A stretch of DNA of 64,000 nt from Balanoglossus misakiensis (lineage: Eukaryota > Hemichordata). The DNA is taken from contig CM082593.2 in assembly GCA_040954595.2 (NCBI GenBank), positions 2,418,001-2,482,000 of the forward strand, in the 5' to 3' direction. This document shows, in pieces, positions 22,601 to 35,169 of the stretch (the stretch's first letter is position 1; the number at the start of each line of letters is the position of its first letter). The notes below the pieces were generated by a model, which saw nothing but the letters and a program-made list of their open reading frames with translations, did not search any database and was not told where the DNA came from. Both the position numbers and the translations under genes were made by a program.

Positions 22601-23976
22601 AGTTAAGATTTAGTGTACAGAATTGATATTTTATTATCTGGCTTGTATGATTGTCCAGGCATACAGGATGATAGGTCAATTGATAATGACCTGGGTTATT
22701 ATTTGGCTTGAAATAATGACCTGGGTTATTATGTGACATGCAGGATTGACCTGAGTGAATGCTTTCTCACCTGGGTTATTATCTGGTTTGCAGTATTGTG
22801 TGTGTATGTGAGTAAATGCAAATCACTGTATGTCACTAAGCACAGCATGCATCAATAGTCATCCCTGATGTGTATGTTATTTTTTGTCCTCCATTTTACA
22901 GCTGAGAATATTCTTGGTGAACTCAACAGAGGGGTGTATGTACTGATGAGTGGTCTGGACTACGAGAGACTGGTCTTAGCTGCAGGTCCTCTCGGGTAAG
23001 AATCTCTTTTTTTCATCAGTAAATATAGCAGAAATGAAAATTGTGTATATCCTAATCTTAGCATGACATAATGACAATTTGTGAAGACATCGAATTCGCT
23101 ATGGTCAGTAATTGACTTTGGACCCAGAGAAATGCCCAACATGGGCAGGAATATAGTTAGATTCATGTTGACAGTAAGTTGTGTGTATTATCCATACTGA
23201 ACCATACTCTCCATTTTTCCTTCTGCAGAATCATGCAAGCAGCCATCGATATAGCAATCCCTTACATGCACACTAGAAAGGCATTTGGCAAATCAATTGG
23301 TCAGTTCCAGGTAAGGAGAAAAGCCCGCAGCAAGTGATTGCGTGTTATGGGTCCAAACGTACTTTAACCTGTAAAAGAACACAAGTGGAAAATGGACGCT
23401 AAAAATATCTTATTTTTCTGCCATGTGCATCCGTATCACACAGTGCTTTTTTTCTTGATTGTCTGTATAGTTAATGCAAGGCAAGATGGCCGACATGTAC
23501 ACCCGTCTGAGCGCGTGCAGATCCTACGTCTACAACGTTGCCAGAGCATGTGATATGGGGCACGCAAGTCCCAAGGACTGTGCTGGAGTTATTCTGTATG
23601 CTGCAGAGAATGCCACACAGGTTGCTCTGGATGCTATACAGTGCCTAGGTAAGTGTACAAAAACTTTTCCGAAGATGTACATGTCATTGTCTGTGAGTTT
23701 TAGTTACAACTACCAAGTCAATGGAAACCAATTCGGTATCGTTCAACTGTACATCTACCTGGCCATAGGCAACCATTACTCTTGCATTTGGATCGCAGTA
23801 ATCAATGTCGTCTTTCTGACTTTCTTCCTCGAACCACAGGCGGCAATGGCTACATCAACGACTATGCCACCGGCAGATTACTGCGCGACGCCAAACTGTA
23901 CGAGATCGGTGCAGGAACCAGTGAAGTGCGAAGACTCATCATTGGCAGGTCCTTCAACAGTGACTTCCTGGAGTAG
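19694..23976 (+). CDS. IVD: Isovaleryl-CoA dehydrogenase, mitochondrial, 12 exons, complete
   Basis: Flavoenzyme of leucine breakdown: oxidises isovaleryl-CoA to 3-methylcrotonyl-CoA in the mitochondrial matrix and passes electrons to ETF. Exons: 19694-19831, 20215-20313, 20484-20573, 20905-20959, 21477-21646, 21895-21988, 22165-22301, 22461-22557, 22902-22995, 23229-23310, 23471-23648, 23840-23976. All junctions are GT-AG and phases agree throughout, giving 456 residues (human about 426; the extra length is in the N-terminal presequence). Residues 1-30 are Arg/Ser/Leu-rich and nearly free of acids, a typical matrix-targeting peptide. [13 protein letters not shown] is acyl-CoA dehydrogenase signature 1, and the last exons carry [16 protein letters not shown] and [11 protein letters not shown]. 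The catalytic base is at the IVD-specific place: Glu315 in GLDYERLVL (human Glu254 mature). This separates IVD from medium- and short-chain dehydrogenases, whose base lies near the C-terminus. No defects seen. Confidence 0.97.
22688..22797. repeat. Imperfect short repeats in IVD intron 8
   Basis: Three to four spaced copies of a CCTGGGTTATTAT-containing unit occur in the intron after exon 8. They are degenerate and have no coding effect. Confidence 0.5.
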
Positions 23977-23994
23977 ATGCGGAACAAAAGTAGT

Positions 23995-24000
23995 AATAAA
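23995..24000 (+). promoter_or_regulatory. Candidate poly(A) signal of IVD
   Basis: AATAAA begins 19 bases after the IVD stop codon. This would give a very short 3' UTR; later sites may also be used. Confidence 0.4.
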
Positions 24001-24381
24001 ATGGTAATTCCTCCGTAGCAAGATTTAGATCATTCAGCGGTGAGCATATCCTGGGTTGGCAAGTTACTGACCCACTATTTCCCTCCGACTACTTGATTTA
24101 CCACTCTGCCAACACAATGGATGGTAAATGCAAATGCAACTGATTAATTATGTAGTCAGGACTGTCAACCAATCACCGGACCCTCCGAGTACCAAATCGA
24201 TATGCTCATCGGTGATATTTCACAGAATTATTTGTGTGGGGTTCTTTTCATTATCCTTTTGAGGGCAAAGGGAGTATTTCAAATATTGACTGAAAGTTTA
24301 CAGTCAACTATGCATATATAGCCTCAGTTACCATGGAGAGTGGCGATCCAGCCAACAAGTGATTTTTTGTGGGTTGCTATT

Positions 24382-24625
24382 CAATTGAAGATGCTTTGCT
24401 AGCGACACCCTTTCACCCCCATTTACACTGTAAAATGGTCCAACCACTGTTATTTGGTTTGGTTTGGAGTCAATTAAAGATGTTTTGCCAGCGACACCCT
24501 TCCACCCCCATTTCCTTGTAAATGGGTCCAGCCATGCCATTGAGAAAACAGGAGGGTTGGACCAAACTAGCAGGCGTGAAGAAATGGGGGTGAAGGAAAG
24601 AGAGGAGGGGTGTCTTGTTTGTCAT
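24382..24625. repeat. Two 64-bp direct repeats plus a partial inverted copy
   Basis: Segments 24382-24448 and 24471-24533 align along their length (shared core GCGACACCCTT.CACCCCCATTT). The stretch 24557-24625 resembles the same core in reverse orientation. Probably a decayed mobile-element or fold-back remnant downstream of IVD. Confidence 0.55.
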
Positions 24626-26163
24626 GTTAAAAATAGTGGAAACCAGTTTTTCAAAATTTTTGTTTGCGTTTACATACATACATATATACAGATAGACACT
24701 CATGACTTCTGGTTATTTTATTTAGGGGTAAAACATGTGGACATTGAGTTTGTGTTTATCAAATATGGGTACTTTGATTGCCGTGAAGGTTTTCAAATTG
24801 TTCACTGTTATTGTACATATAAAGAAAGATTTATCAAAGCAATATTTATCTTTGATCATGGGGAAAAGGTATATTTACCAAAACGTAACTAAAATCACAT
24901 TGTCCTCAGGAGGATGACCATGCAAAATATGGACTAATTACAAGAGATGCTGATATTTTAGTTGTATGTATTGTCAGACTGTGTACTAAGTTCAGGTCTC
25001 TAAAACATAACATTGATCATTTTTTTGCTTTGTGACTTTTCACTTCTTTCCCCTTATATGGTTAAACCTGTGCGGCCAAAAAACTGTGGGTTCAAGCAAC
25101 AATTACACTGGTGTAAGGGTTGCAATGATTATTAAAACTGTCTCATACCCTATTTCATAATGGTTTAACCTTATGTTACTCAATGAAACAATAGGAATAT
25201 TACATTATGCTTGGATTAGATGTGGTCGAGTGTTTTGATTTAACCGTCATCTTAACACTTTCACTTTCAGCAGTTAAGTTTATGGTTATTATTAAGGAGG
25301 TTTTCTCAATCACATGTGGCAAGATTTGATGGTGCATGATGTTCTCCAAGAGAATTTTGCTTTCTTAATATTTATTTGATCAAAAGAAAACAAAGTTTTC
25401 CCACTGAGCAGCTGCGATTGTGCTGATTGTGTGACGAAGGAATCATCCAGATTTTGCCCATGGGTGTCTGAAAGTGGGGAATGTACGTACATTGTAGATC
25501 AATACAGAAATGAAATCCGGAAAATTGCTTGATTGTAAGATTAACCATATTGGACTATGTTGTCTGGTCTGACTATCATACTAGTGTGGTTAATAGACAT
25601 GTGTGATAAGTCATATTTACATATGATCTGTTCATTGACTGTCACAAATATAACCATTCATTTTCTTGGTGTATTGTATAGTTATCTGAAAATAAAACCC
25701 AGTTTGAAATGTTAATAGTTGGGTTTTTTTCAGTGTGTTGAAAGTCCTGTAAATTTTGCAGCCGCTTGTAAGCACAGAACTGTGAGTGTGCGCGCACGCG
25801 TGGTTTCAGGAGATGCAGTGTGACGTACATGAATGGTGTCCACGCAAAAAAAATGTTATTGACGAGCGCCTTTTTCGATTATTGGTTTGGAATTTACCGA
25901 AAACCTTTCGGCTTTTAATATTGAGAAGTCGTACGATTTTCAAAATGGCGTTCATTGACGATCTGTACTCGTTTTCCGGGCGTGGGAATTGTGAACTTTT
26001 TACATAACTCGTGGTGGGAAAAAAACATATCCTACCGTCAAAATGTCAAATTTATGTGTTTTTAGTCAAGGTGAAAATGACGAAATGTCAATTTTGATTA
26101 AAATTGACACTAGTTACGAATGCAAAATTCGGAAATGCGAAATTAAAAGATCAGCTGGTATAT
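24626..26163. other. Spacer upstream of oxidase copy A
   Basis: AT-rich with no recognised gene; a short CG-alternating patch lies near 25790-25800. The distal E-box element of the oxidase promoter begins at 26164. Confidence 0.4.
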
Positions 26164-26181
26164 CACGTGGTCAGTCACCTG
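26164..26181 (+). promoter_or_regulatory. Composite E-box CACGTG-N6-CACCTG, oxidase copy A
   Basis: CACGTG at 26164-26169 and CACCTG at 26176-26181 have a six-base gap, 215-233 bases before the start codon. The same order and gap occurs twice upstream of copy B, in otherwise unalignable sequence. Confidence 0.6.
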
Positions 26182-26305
26182 ACCCAAAAGTTGTTAAACA
26201 CTAAAACGACATTGTCATTTATGCCAGAAACAATACGTAATTTAATTAACAGCAATTAAATGACATTTCACAGATTTTATATTAATTTTTGATGACTTGG
26301 TGTGT

Positions 26306-26318
26306 CACCTGATTAATT
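26306..26318 (+). promoter_or_regulatory. Proximal CACCTGATTAATT element, oxidase copy A
   Basis: A 13-base motif combining a CACCTG E-box with an AT-rich ATTAAT. It is shared exactly with copy B (41971-41959) and lies just upstream of TATA. Confidence 0.5.
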
Positions 26319-26331
26319 CTTCCCGAAAATG

Positions 26332-26339
26332 TATAAAAG
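26332..26339 (+). promoter_or_regulatory. TATA box, oxidase copy A
   Basis: TATAAAAG 58 bases before the ATG puts the start of transcription near 26362, in a TTCATACTG initiator-like context. It is conserved with copy B. Confidence 0.7.
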
Positions 26340-26396
26340 TGGGCGATTTAGCCTCCACATTTCATACTGCTGTTTGGACCTTGGTCTCAGCGCATC

Positions 26397-29300
26397 ATGA
26401 AGTTGACGGTTCTCGCCCTCCTCGGGCTGTTTGCCCTTTCAAAGGTATGTAGAAACTGTTTTTGCGCAAATATCTGTGTCGTGGATGATGATAGTGTTTG
26501 ACCACGAGAACTCTGAAACCAACAGCGCTCACTAGTCAAACGGGGAACTTTTTGGACCGAATTTCGACACGCATACGTATTCCAAAACGAAAGCCATGCA
26601 AACAGAAATTTGCAAACTGCGTGTGTACAGTTAAGATGTACATTGTATTTATGTTACTGTATTCTGATATTTGCTGCTAGCAGAAATCTCCCTAAGGAAT
26701 ATTCCTGTACTGGAACAGGCGGTATCTTGTCACATGACATTTACATCTGCGCGCATTTTGTTTTCTAAATTTGACAGGCTGTTTTGCAAGATGAAGGAGT
26801 CTGCGAAAAGGAATACATCCCTGAACTTGATGATTATCGTGTGGGTAAGTAGGCAATAAGGTGTTTTTATCTGGCGAGTGTTTCTCTCCTTTTATTTCAT
26901 CAACAAATTTGTGTCATCATCCACGTTTTTAACCAAATTTATTAATTATTGATTTATATGATGTTTTCTCCAGTTTGTAGATACGATTTCGAGATTGAAC
27001 ACGACTACACCATGACGTACGGCGGCAACACCGTCGTAAGCGATTGTGAAGATCCAGACGGCAACACCGTTACGTGTGTGGCCTGTTACATTGATGACCC
27101 AGACTGCGCAGGCACTGACCGAGCCATTTCATTTGGTAAGTGAAAAATCAAGATGTTTTTCACAACAATGCGCATGCCTCTAATCTCCTGAGTGCAAGAA
27201 AATGGCGGTCTTCAGATCAGAATGTGACTGTAAGGACGCGCTATTCCTGTTTTCAAGTTTACACTGCAAGCTTAGATTATAATTAGCCCCAGAATTCGGT
27301 CCAACGCTGACCATCTCAAACAGAGTGTGTTAACTTTTATCAACAAAACATCCAACATCACTAAATATGATATATAAATTGTCATTTTCTCGCAGAGGAC
27401 GTCAAACTGTCAGGTGATGGTGTTCAGCGTCGTGTCATCACTGTGAATGGAAGAATACCAGGACCAGCTATCAGAGTAAGTTGTCTATCAAAACATGACG
27501 TCATCCGCATTCGGACAATAAATGTAGGCTACAAATGGAAATTTCGAAATCAAATAATATCCACGGATTATTCTGACACCCTTTTGACTTACTCTGACGG
27601 TAACACACAAACATTGAACAGTTTTGCAATAAACGACCGATTTAATGTTTTCTCCAACAGGTTAAGTATGGAAGCATCGTACGCGTCACGATGCACAATG
27701 CTATGATGCAGGATGCCACTACAATTCATTGGCACGGTATATACCAGATGAGAACTCCTTGGATGGACGGAGTGCCGTACATCTCACAGTGCCCAGTTCC
27801 ACCAGGTGGCACATTTGTCTATTCATTCGCTGCCATGCCTCCAGGTGAGTTCTTTTGTCTTTGGTTTGACGAGTTTCGTCATTCATTGGAATATTTTAGT
27901 TGACTTGCTAGTGCGCATGACACCATGGAAAAACAACAACATCGCACAAATAGGCTTCCCACGCGGAAATATCACATTTGCACATTTTTTGTTTTATTAC
28001 ATTCCGAGTCAGAGACATGGTAATCGCTGTTGATTTCCACAAAATATTTACTTCTGTAATATATTGTTATTTCCCAAAGGTACCTTCTGGTATCACTCTC
28101 ACACCGGCGTCCAATTCAGCGAAGGTATGGCTGGACCAATTGTTATCTATGAAGAAGATGAACCAAACCAGCATTACTACGATTTCAACCTTCTTGATCT
28201 CGATGACGACCGCCACATTCCCGAATTTGACCAGTTCATCATGATGGTTTCAGACTGGCAACACGAAGAATCTCATCACATGTTCGAGAAACTCTTCAAG
28301 GCCGGTGGCTGGTTTGAAGATGGCGTCAGATTCCATGGTGAACGTACTTTCGATGGTCTCGAAATCAGTCCAATTCCCTACAAGTCCGGTATTTTCAACG
28401 GCCGTGGCCGTTACGACCTCACCGATCCTCAGAAGCGTACCCCCTACTTTGGTTTTGCAGTAAAGCCCGGCCACAGATATCGTTTCCGCGTCGTCGGCGC
28501 TCAGATGGTCTTCTCGTACCGTATCTCTGTTGACGACCATAAGTTGAAGGTGATCACATCAGATGGTTTCGATGTTAATCCCGTTGATGTTGATTGGATC
28601 GTCGTATCAGCAGGTGAGAGATACGACTTCGTTCTCTCTACCAAGTCCGACCCTGAACATACAGAATACGTGGTCCGTGCCGACACCATGCGTTTTGATG
28701 AAGTCAATCGCCGTCCATTCAACGATACCAACGCTGCTGTTCTCCGCTATGGCGACACTAGTGGTACCTTCCTCACCGACAATCTGCCAGCAGATGTCTG
28801 GCGTCACTGTAACAAGGACACCGCACCGTGCGTCACACTCAACTGTCCATTTGAGGGCTATCCAATTTGGTCCAATACCAAGTGCATCCACATAGCTGAT
28901 CTCTCTCGTTCTGCAAGAGAACTGGCCTTGGATCCAACTCCAGCCCACGTCACCAAAGAGGCACAGTACTTCATGAATTTCGTCTTCGGAGGTAAAGGCG
29001 GCATGGCTCTCGGAACGGCTCTCCCAGGCCAGAAACCGGCCCCGGTCTGCAACGGCAAGGCCTTCGTCTCACCAACACAGCTGTCCATCCACGACTTTGA
29101 CCCAAGCGCCGCTTTTGAGAAGTGCGACGAAGAATGCGACGCCCCCGATCACCACACCGTTTGCAAGTGCACCAACTTCATCACCATGGAAGAAGAACAC
29201 TATCAGTTCGTCTTCACCAGTGTCGGCTCTGGCGGTTCCCACAATGGTTCTCTTCACCCAATTCACATCCATGGACACAGTCTGCTGGTGACGAAGATGG

Positions 29301-32300
29301 GATTCCCAGAACAGGACGAAAACGGACACTACGTTCAAGCCAACCAGGACCTGTGTTGCCCATGCCCAGACGATGAAACACAGTGCTGTTCTCTTGACAG
29401 GTAATGTAATATAAAGTAATATATATTTTCTACAATACTGGTAGAATGTCCTTATATAGTAATCTTCTGTCAAATATTTTACTTGATTACACTTCACCAT
29501 CTTAAAATACTGGTTAACATGTGATTGAAAAGAAATAAACGCCTTCCAACTTTTTTCCACTTCTTCGACTGACGGCTTCATTTCCATTCACAGTATGTTG
29601 ATTCCATGCAATAAACCACGCTGGAGGAACGACACCTGGAACGAGGATCCCGACTCCATTCCCCAGAACCTCTTCAATCCACCAAGAAAAGACACTGTTC
29701 TTCTGCCCTCTGGTGGCTACGTCGTTGCACGCTTGACGACTGACAACCCAGGTAATCATGACTCACTTATACTCTTGAAAGGGTTTCCTTTATAAAACTG
29801 ATTTGAAAACTACTGTATTCGTTCGAATGAGCATCGTGGTGTGTGCAAGTCTATCGGCCAAAACTCCTGAAAGGCATCGTGGATTACTGTGATCTTGTTT
29901 TGATGTGGTCTTTAAGCATTGAAAATGAGTGCACAAAGCTGGCGATACAACTTTGCTTATTATATCTTCTTCAATTACAGGATGGTGGTTCTTGCATTGT
30001 CACATTGAGCATCATTTACTCGGCGGTATGGCCATCTTACTCAACGTCAAACCAAACGAACAGCCAAGCGCTCCGGGTGGGTTCCCTGGATGTGGAGACT
30101 TCGATTGGAATGAAAGTGATTTCTTCGAGAAGTACCGAGAACAAGGTGAGTGGGGAATTAATGTTCTGACAAAAAAATGATTATTACGACTTAATTAAAA
30201 TAAATGTTGTCTTCGCAAAGGGCGCAGTTCAGATATCAATAACGGACACTGTGTGAATATCACAAAGTGGGCACTCTAAGAGAGGCGTTGGCGTTTTCTT
30301 ATGCTACTGATATTGATGACATTGTTATTTAATTATATTACTTCTCTCCATTCCCAGAACCAACCCTTACAAATGTTGCTCCAACCGGAGTTGCCTTCGT
30401 CAGTTCCGGTTCGAACGCACCCTATGGTAGCGATGGCAACCCCCAGACTTGCGCCTTGATAGATGCTGACGACAAATCATGGTGGAAGGTTGACCTTGGA
30501 AAACCGTACAATGTACATAGAGTCATTCTGAAAAGACCACGTAAGTCAATTTAAATTGTCTTTAAAAAGTGGCGGTTGCATATTACAATACTGTCTAAAA
30601 TATATGTATTAGGGGAAAGGACTAGTTTGTGATGAGAGAATTGTTTTCTAAAGATGTTCACTTTTTTCTTCGTAGCAAACAAATGGAGGAATGATTTACG
30701 TTGCGGAGCAGACTACCCACTCGATGATGGAAGTCCAGCCCAGTGTGACCCCAGTTCTATCTATCCATGTTGTTCACCAGGCGGTTGGTGTGGCAATACT
30801 GCTGACCATTGTACATGTGGCACCTGTACTGACTACGGTAAGTAGTAACCATTGTTTGAGAAACATTTATCGATATTTGATCGTATAAATTGATTCGTGA
30901 AGACCTGTTGAGTTGAACTGATTTCCATTACCCGGATTTGGGGGCACACAAATGTTTCAACGACTAGACATAATGTGTTTTGGGGTGTGGCTTGTATACT
31001 GACTATATTACTGTAACAGAGAGTTGATGTCACTGAAAATTACAACGTGTGATGACTAACGTTAGTGTCTCTTTTTTTAAATTTCACAGCAAACGCCATG
31101 AAATGGAGGTCAGACCTGCGTTGTGGACCAGACTTCCCAGCCTCCGACGGATCACCAGGTGAATGCAACCCGAACGGAGAATTCCCATGCTGCTCGCCAT
31201 CAGGCTGGTGCGGTAAAACCAGCGATCATTGTGACTGTGCCGACTGCCACGATTACAGAGGTAAGCGCAAATGTAGAAGTGTCTGTTTGGTGTCGTCTTG
31301 CTTGCAACTATAGCGGGGAGGGGTGGATTTGGGTGTAGGAAAGCTGTTGGATAAATCAAAGCAACGATTCTGCTCTTTGAAGACAACAACTGTAAATAGT
31401 TCTGTGTTGCTGAGAGAATGAACGGCCACAGTTTCTCCACAGTGGCACATCAGCCAGAAACTGTCTCTTCATCACTTCAATAAGATATCAATTGCATGAC
31501 AGTTCATGACTAACTGATTCTTTATTACTCTCTCCTGTACAGGCGGCGGTCTTGTCGGCGCTGTTGTGAGAGTCGGTTCAGAATCCGACATCGAGATTCA
31601 CCATCAGTGTGGCGAGGTGTTGACAGCCAGAAGTCTGCAAATGACAATCACCACCGTCGACTGCATCCAGCCAATCGTTGGTCGCTACGTCAGCCTCCAA
31701 ACCGACCGTGGCAATCCCGTCACTCTTTGCGAAGTCTCCGTTATGGCACCTGGTGAGTTTGACGATTTCCTGTGTGTCTGTACGTTTGGCTTGCACGAAG
31801 AAATGTTGTCACAAAAGAAGGATCTTAACTCTGAATCATAAACACTACTTAATAAAATGGTGGAAGGGCATAATATAACATCTACCAATTCATTAGTTCA
31901 TCGTTCGCTCATTCTATCACAATTTCACCTGCAGAATCTGGAACTGAACAACCAACTTTCGATTCTGGATGTGGTACGCCTCACGATTTGACCGGCGATA
32001 CTGGAACCATCTCGTCGCTGGGCTATGATGGCACCGCTCTGTACGAAAACAACGCCCGTTGCGAGTTCAGCATTTCCTCCGAAAACGGCAAAGTAAGTCT
32101 CTAGTGCACACGCGCTTGTGTTGCTAGTCAAACTGCTCCGTTAGCAAAGTATACACGATACAAGTAATTTGTTGTCATTTCGAATTAGGAAGTGGAAGTA
32201 ATTTTTATAATGCAGTTCCTTGATCTTACCCAGCCACTTGACACAGTACTCAGCCGAATCGTGTCTATTAGGCTTGATAGATTCCCAACACTAACAACAG

Positions 32301-32532
32301 ACGTTTGCTTTGATTTTCTTAGAACATTGAGTTGCATTTCGAGGCACTGGACTTGGAAGGAGGTTTTGACTATGTCTGGGTGATTGGACCCCAGTTACAG
32401 AAGATTGCCAAATTCACCGGTGAAATTCCACCAGAACCACTGGAGACAGAATACAGCCAGATCTTCGTGCGTTTCACAAGTGACGATGGCGGTCAGGCCA
32501 CAGGGTTCAAGATCAACTGGCAGACTGCATAA
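26397..32532 (+). CDS. Secreted laccase-like multicopper oxidase with split F5/8C, two hevein-like and CUB domains (copy A)
   Basis: Exons: 26397-26444, 26778-26844, 26974-27135, 27396-27475, 27661-27844, 28080-29400, 29594-29751, 29981-30145, 30358-30540, 30676-30837, 31090-31260, 31543-31752, 31935-32092, 32323-32532; GT-AG and in phase, 1092 residues. Signal peptide MKLTVLALLGLFALSK. Copper motifs of a three-cupredoxin laccase are complete: HWHG (142-145), WYHSH (184-188), HPIHIHGH (573-580), HCHIEHHLLGGM (679-690). The residue ten after the type-1 Cys is Met, as in ascorbate oxidase-like sites. Such enzymes oxidise phenols or metal ions with O2. C-terminal tail: exon 9 (about 729-789) is the first half of an F5/8C (fucolectin-type) domain; exons 10 and 11 (about 790-843 and 844-900) are eight-cysteine hevein-like, potential chitin-binding modules (CCSPGGWCG, CCSPSGWCG); exon 12 (about 901-970) resumes F5/8C (AVVRVGSESDI...GRYVSLQ...LCEVSVMA); exons 13-14 are a CUB domain. 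Exons 8-12 are all symmetric phase 1-1. Likely an extracellular oxidase tethered to glycans; substrate unknown. Confidence 0.94.
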
Positions 32533-32542
32533 ATGTGAAAAG

Positions 32543-32741
32543 GTGAGCAAAACCTCAGAATGGTCCAGTGAAACAACATTTCTATATTAAAGGAATTTAC
32601 GTATAGGCAGACAAAATATAGTTTTATAGTAGTAATTCATAATTGCCAATAAAACGAAAGTTAATAATACGTGTAATTATGACGTTGTATAGTTCCAGAA
32701 ATTATGGCACTAAATGTTTACTTTTGTTTATTTATTTTCAG
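32543..32741 (+). other. Probable 3' UTR intron of oxidase copy A
   Basis: A GTGAGC donor ten bases after the stop codon pairs with a pyrimidine-rich TTTTCAG acceptor ending at 32741. The position is too close to the stop to provoke nonsense-mediated decay. Inferred from splice sites only. Confidence 0.4.
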
Positions 32742-33215
32742 AACGAGTTTACAGTAAAGATGACGAATTTCATTTAAACCTTCTCGCTTGACGGTTTTCG
32801 CAAAAAGGACACGGCCGACTCGAATGCGACGATGGCAATGCGGGCGCCCATCTGATGAGATGTGTCAGACGACAGTGGAATTTATGCATGGTATTTTTTT
32901 AAGTGAAAGAATGAAATATAAAGTAAACCGAAACAAATGAACCACATGAATGTAGTCTAGTCTAGGTGAAGTTAGATTATCATTTTAATGACTGTACACG
33001 ATTTCATTATCTTGGGCATTTCTATTCGTGAAACGGTGACACCCGGAGTTACAAAAATATATATTTGGTGGTGCCATTTACGCATATCAAGTCAAAGGTT
33101 GAAATTAAATGAAGGAAACGAATACAAAACAATTATTTGGTAAACCACAGAATGTATGGTATTCTTACTGCTGCATTATGTATATCAAGCGTCAGCCCTC
33201 ATTGCGAGATTATTC

Positions 33216-33221
33216 AATAAA
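33216..33221 (+). promoter_or_regulatory. Candidate poly(A) signal of oxidase copy A
   Basis: AATAAA about 690 bases after the stop, downstream of the inferred 3' UTR intron. Confidence 0.4.
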
Positions 33222-33599
33222 AGAAATTCGAATGTTACATTTTTTTGTTTCGTGATTTTCTGGCGTTATAGAAAATACTGTTCTTATGTGATATCCTTCT
33301 GTCGTGCGTGTCGACGGGTGCGTTCTGAAAATAACATGGCGCTGGCCCGTTGAGATTAATAGATGGCGCTCGTTCAGATATTGAACGACACCATCGTGCC
33401 TCCGGTCAAAGGTCAGAATGGCGACCAACATCTGAACGACTGCGCGATATCAGGCTCACAACACGCCGCGACAACACCTGGTGTAAAACCTGGCCAATCA
33501 CTGTTTTCCTCTCAGCTAATTAACGATTGGATCATGCACAGCCACGTATAGGAATTTCCATTGGTTGCGAATGAGCACGATCAACTTGATGCATAGATT

Positions 33600-33870
33600 C
33601 ACCAGGTGCTTTCACGCATTCATTTTGTGTACGTGCCACTCCATTCGCGTCGCCACTTCCAAGGGGAAAGCATGGTGTCGGTCAACTGCAGGGTATTCCT
33701 TACCGAAAGCACGTTAAACATGGAGAGGCTGGGATTTCGGGGGAACTTCTCGGGGAACATTGCAGGAATCTACGTCGAAAGAAACTCTCGTTCCTTCCGG
33801 TTTGCCGAAGTCTGGTCCGTCAAGTAACAAGTAAGCATGCTCCGCCTTCTTATGTTACTTATATTATGTG
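33600..33870 (+). repeat. Dispersed repeat, copy 1
   Basis: Matches 62188-62490 in order: TTCACCAGGTGC at the left, a TCGGGGAA...TTGCAGGA...GTCGAAAGAA core, a TTCCTT...GTTTGC...GAGTC-like stretch, and CTTCTTATGTNACTTAT at the right. Copies are clearly diverged with small indels. Could be an old transposon or duplicated promoter/first-exon DNA. Confidence 0.55.
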
Positions 33871-35084
33871 GCATGGCTGCAGTTTAATTAATACTCCCTA
33901 GAACAAGATAGCATATGACACATGTAAAACCTATGGTGAACATCATTCGTTGTTCTACATGTATCTTGTTCTGGGGAAATGTTAAATTGTAATCGTGCTC
34001 GGGATTTTCATGTGGGATGCATTTCTAGCGCCTTGACCAGTACATCGCCATCGGCATGAACTGCTCCCTGGTATAGACCCATCGCCCGCTCACACAGCAC
34101 GTTCGCTCGACCAAACGGACCTCGTTGCCATTTAAAATCGAGCTTGCTGCTTTCTTTTGATTAACGGTAAAACTCTCGACAGAAAAGACGCTCGCGATTC
34201 ACGTTCTTCCAGCTCAGTGTAGACCATAGACGTCATAATTGTGTTCAGTGCAGCTCTTGTAGTGAACGATGACGTGATTGGCTATGTGCAGGTCATATAC
34301 ATGTACAACCGATTGGTGGCTCTTTAAAACATGGTCTAAGGACTTTCAATGTAACATTGGTCGCACTTAGCTGTTTGGAGTAGAACAAGAATTGCATGTG
34401 ATACGACCAGTTCTGGCCAGGGCAATCCACCCTGAAGAATCCCTCTCTCCAATAACCACCCCCACCAATAATGGAAACATCCCAGATATATTATTCCCCT
34501 CATCTACCGGGCTAGTAGAGTACACATTCACTGCACTTTCATACATCAGCACTCATCATGGCCGAATTCGACCAAAACCAAGGGGGCAAGACATCATAAT
34601 CGTGCTATGCTGAAGTCACTTTATTTGAATAACGCATAGTTAATATGCATAATACAATCCACAGAAGATAGACTTGTGACAAGAAAAATGTGCAGAGTTG
34701 AAGACTTTTACAAGTTTGTCCTGGCTTACAGCAGACGGATGCTACGAGCTCGACCCTTTATGATAATTTTGTGACCCTTAAACGTTCAATTATTCTTGCG
34801 TGTGACCCATCTCAGGGCTTGTCCCTGTGCAGAATTACATAGTAGGCGTGATAAAATGCTAACCAAATCTATTCTAAGAGGCTTCGAGTCTATGATTATG
34901 ACGACACAGCACAAGAACATTTCCTTAATTTCCTAAAATGTGCAACATAAACTACTACATTAGCAACTATAAAGACAGGTTCACTAGTTGGCCATCGTTG
35001 GGTGGCAATCTATAACTACAAAGGTACAAAAAAAAAACATTTGATTCTTGAATGCTATGTCGTCCATATCCTCATTCATGCCCC

Positions 35085-35168
<84 letters not shown>

Positions 35169-35169
35169 T
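35085..35169. repeat. (CAT)n microsatellite, about 28 units
   Basis: Uninterrupted CAT/ATG triplet run of 85 bases. It accounts for the poly-Asp and poly-Ile frames on the two strands, which are not genes. Confidence 0.95.

Noticed and set aside
29069-29587. 172-codon antisense frame repeated almost identically opposite copy B (38645-39163)
   Set aside because: It runs antisense to oxidase exons 6-7 and the intron between; its conservation comes from the near-identity of the two genes.
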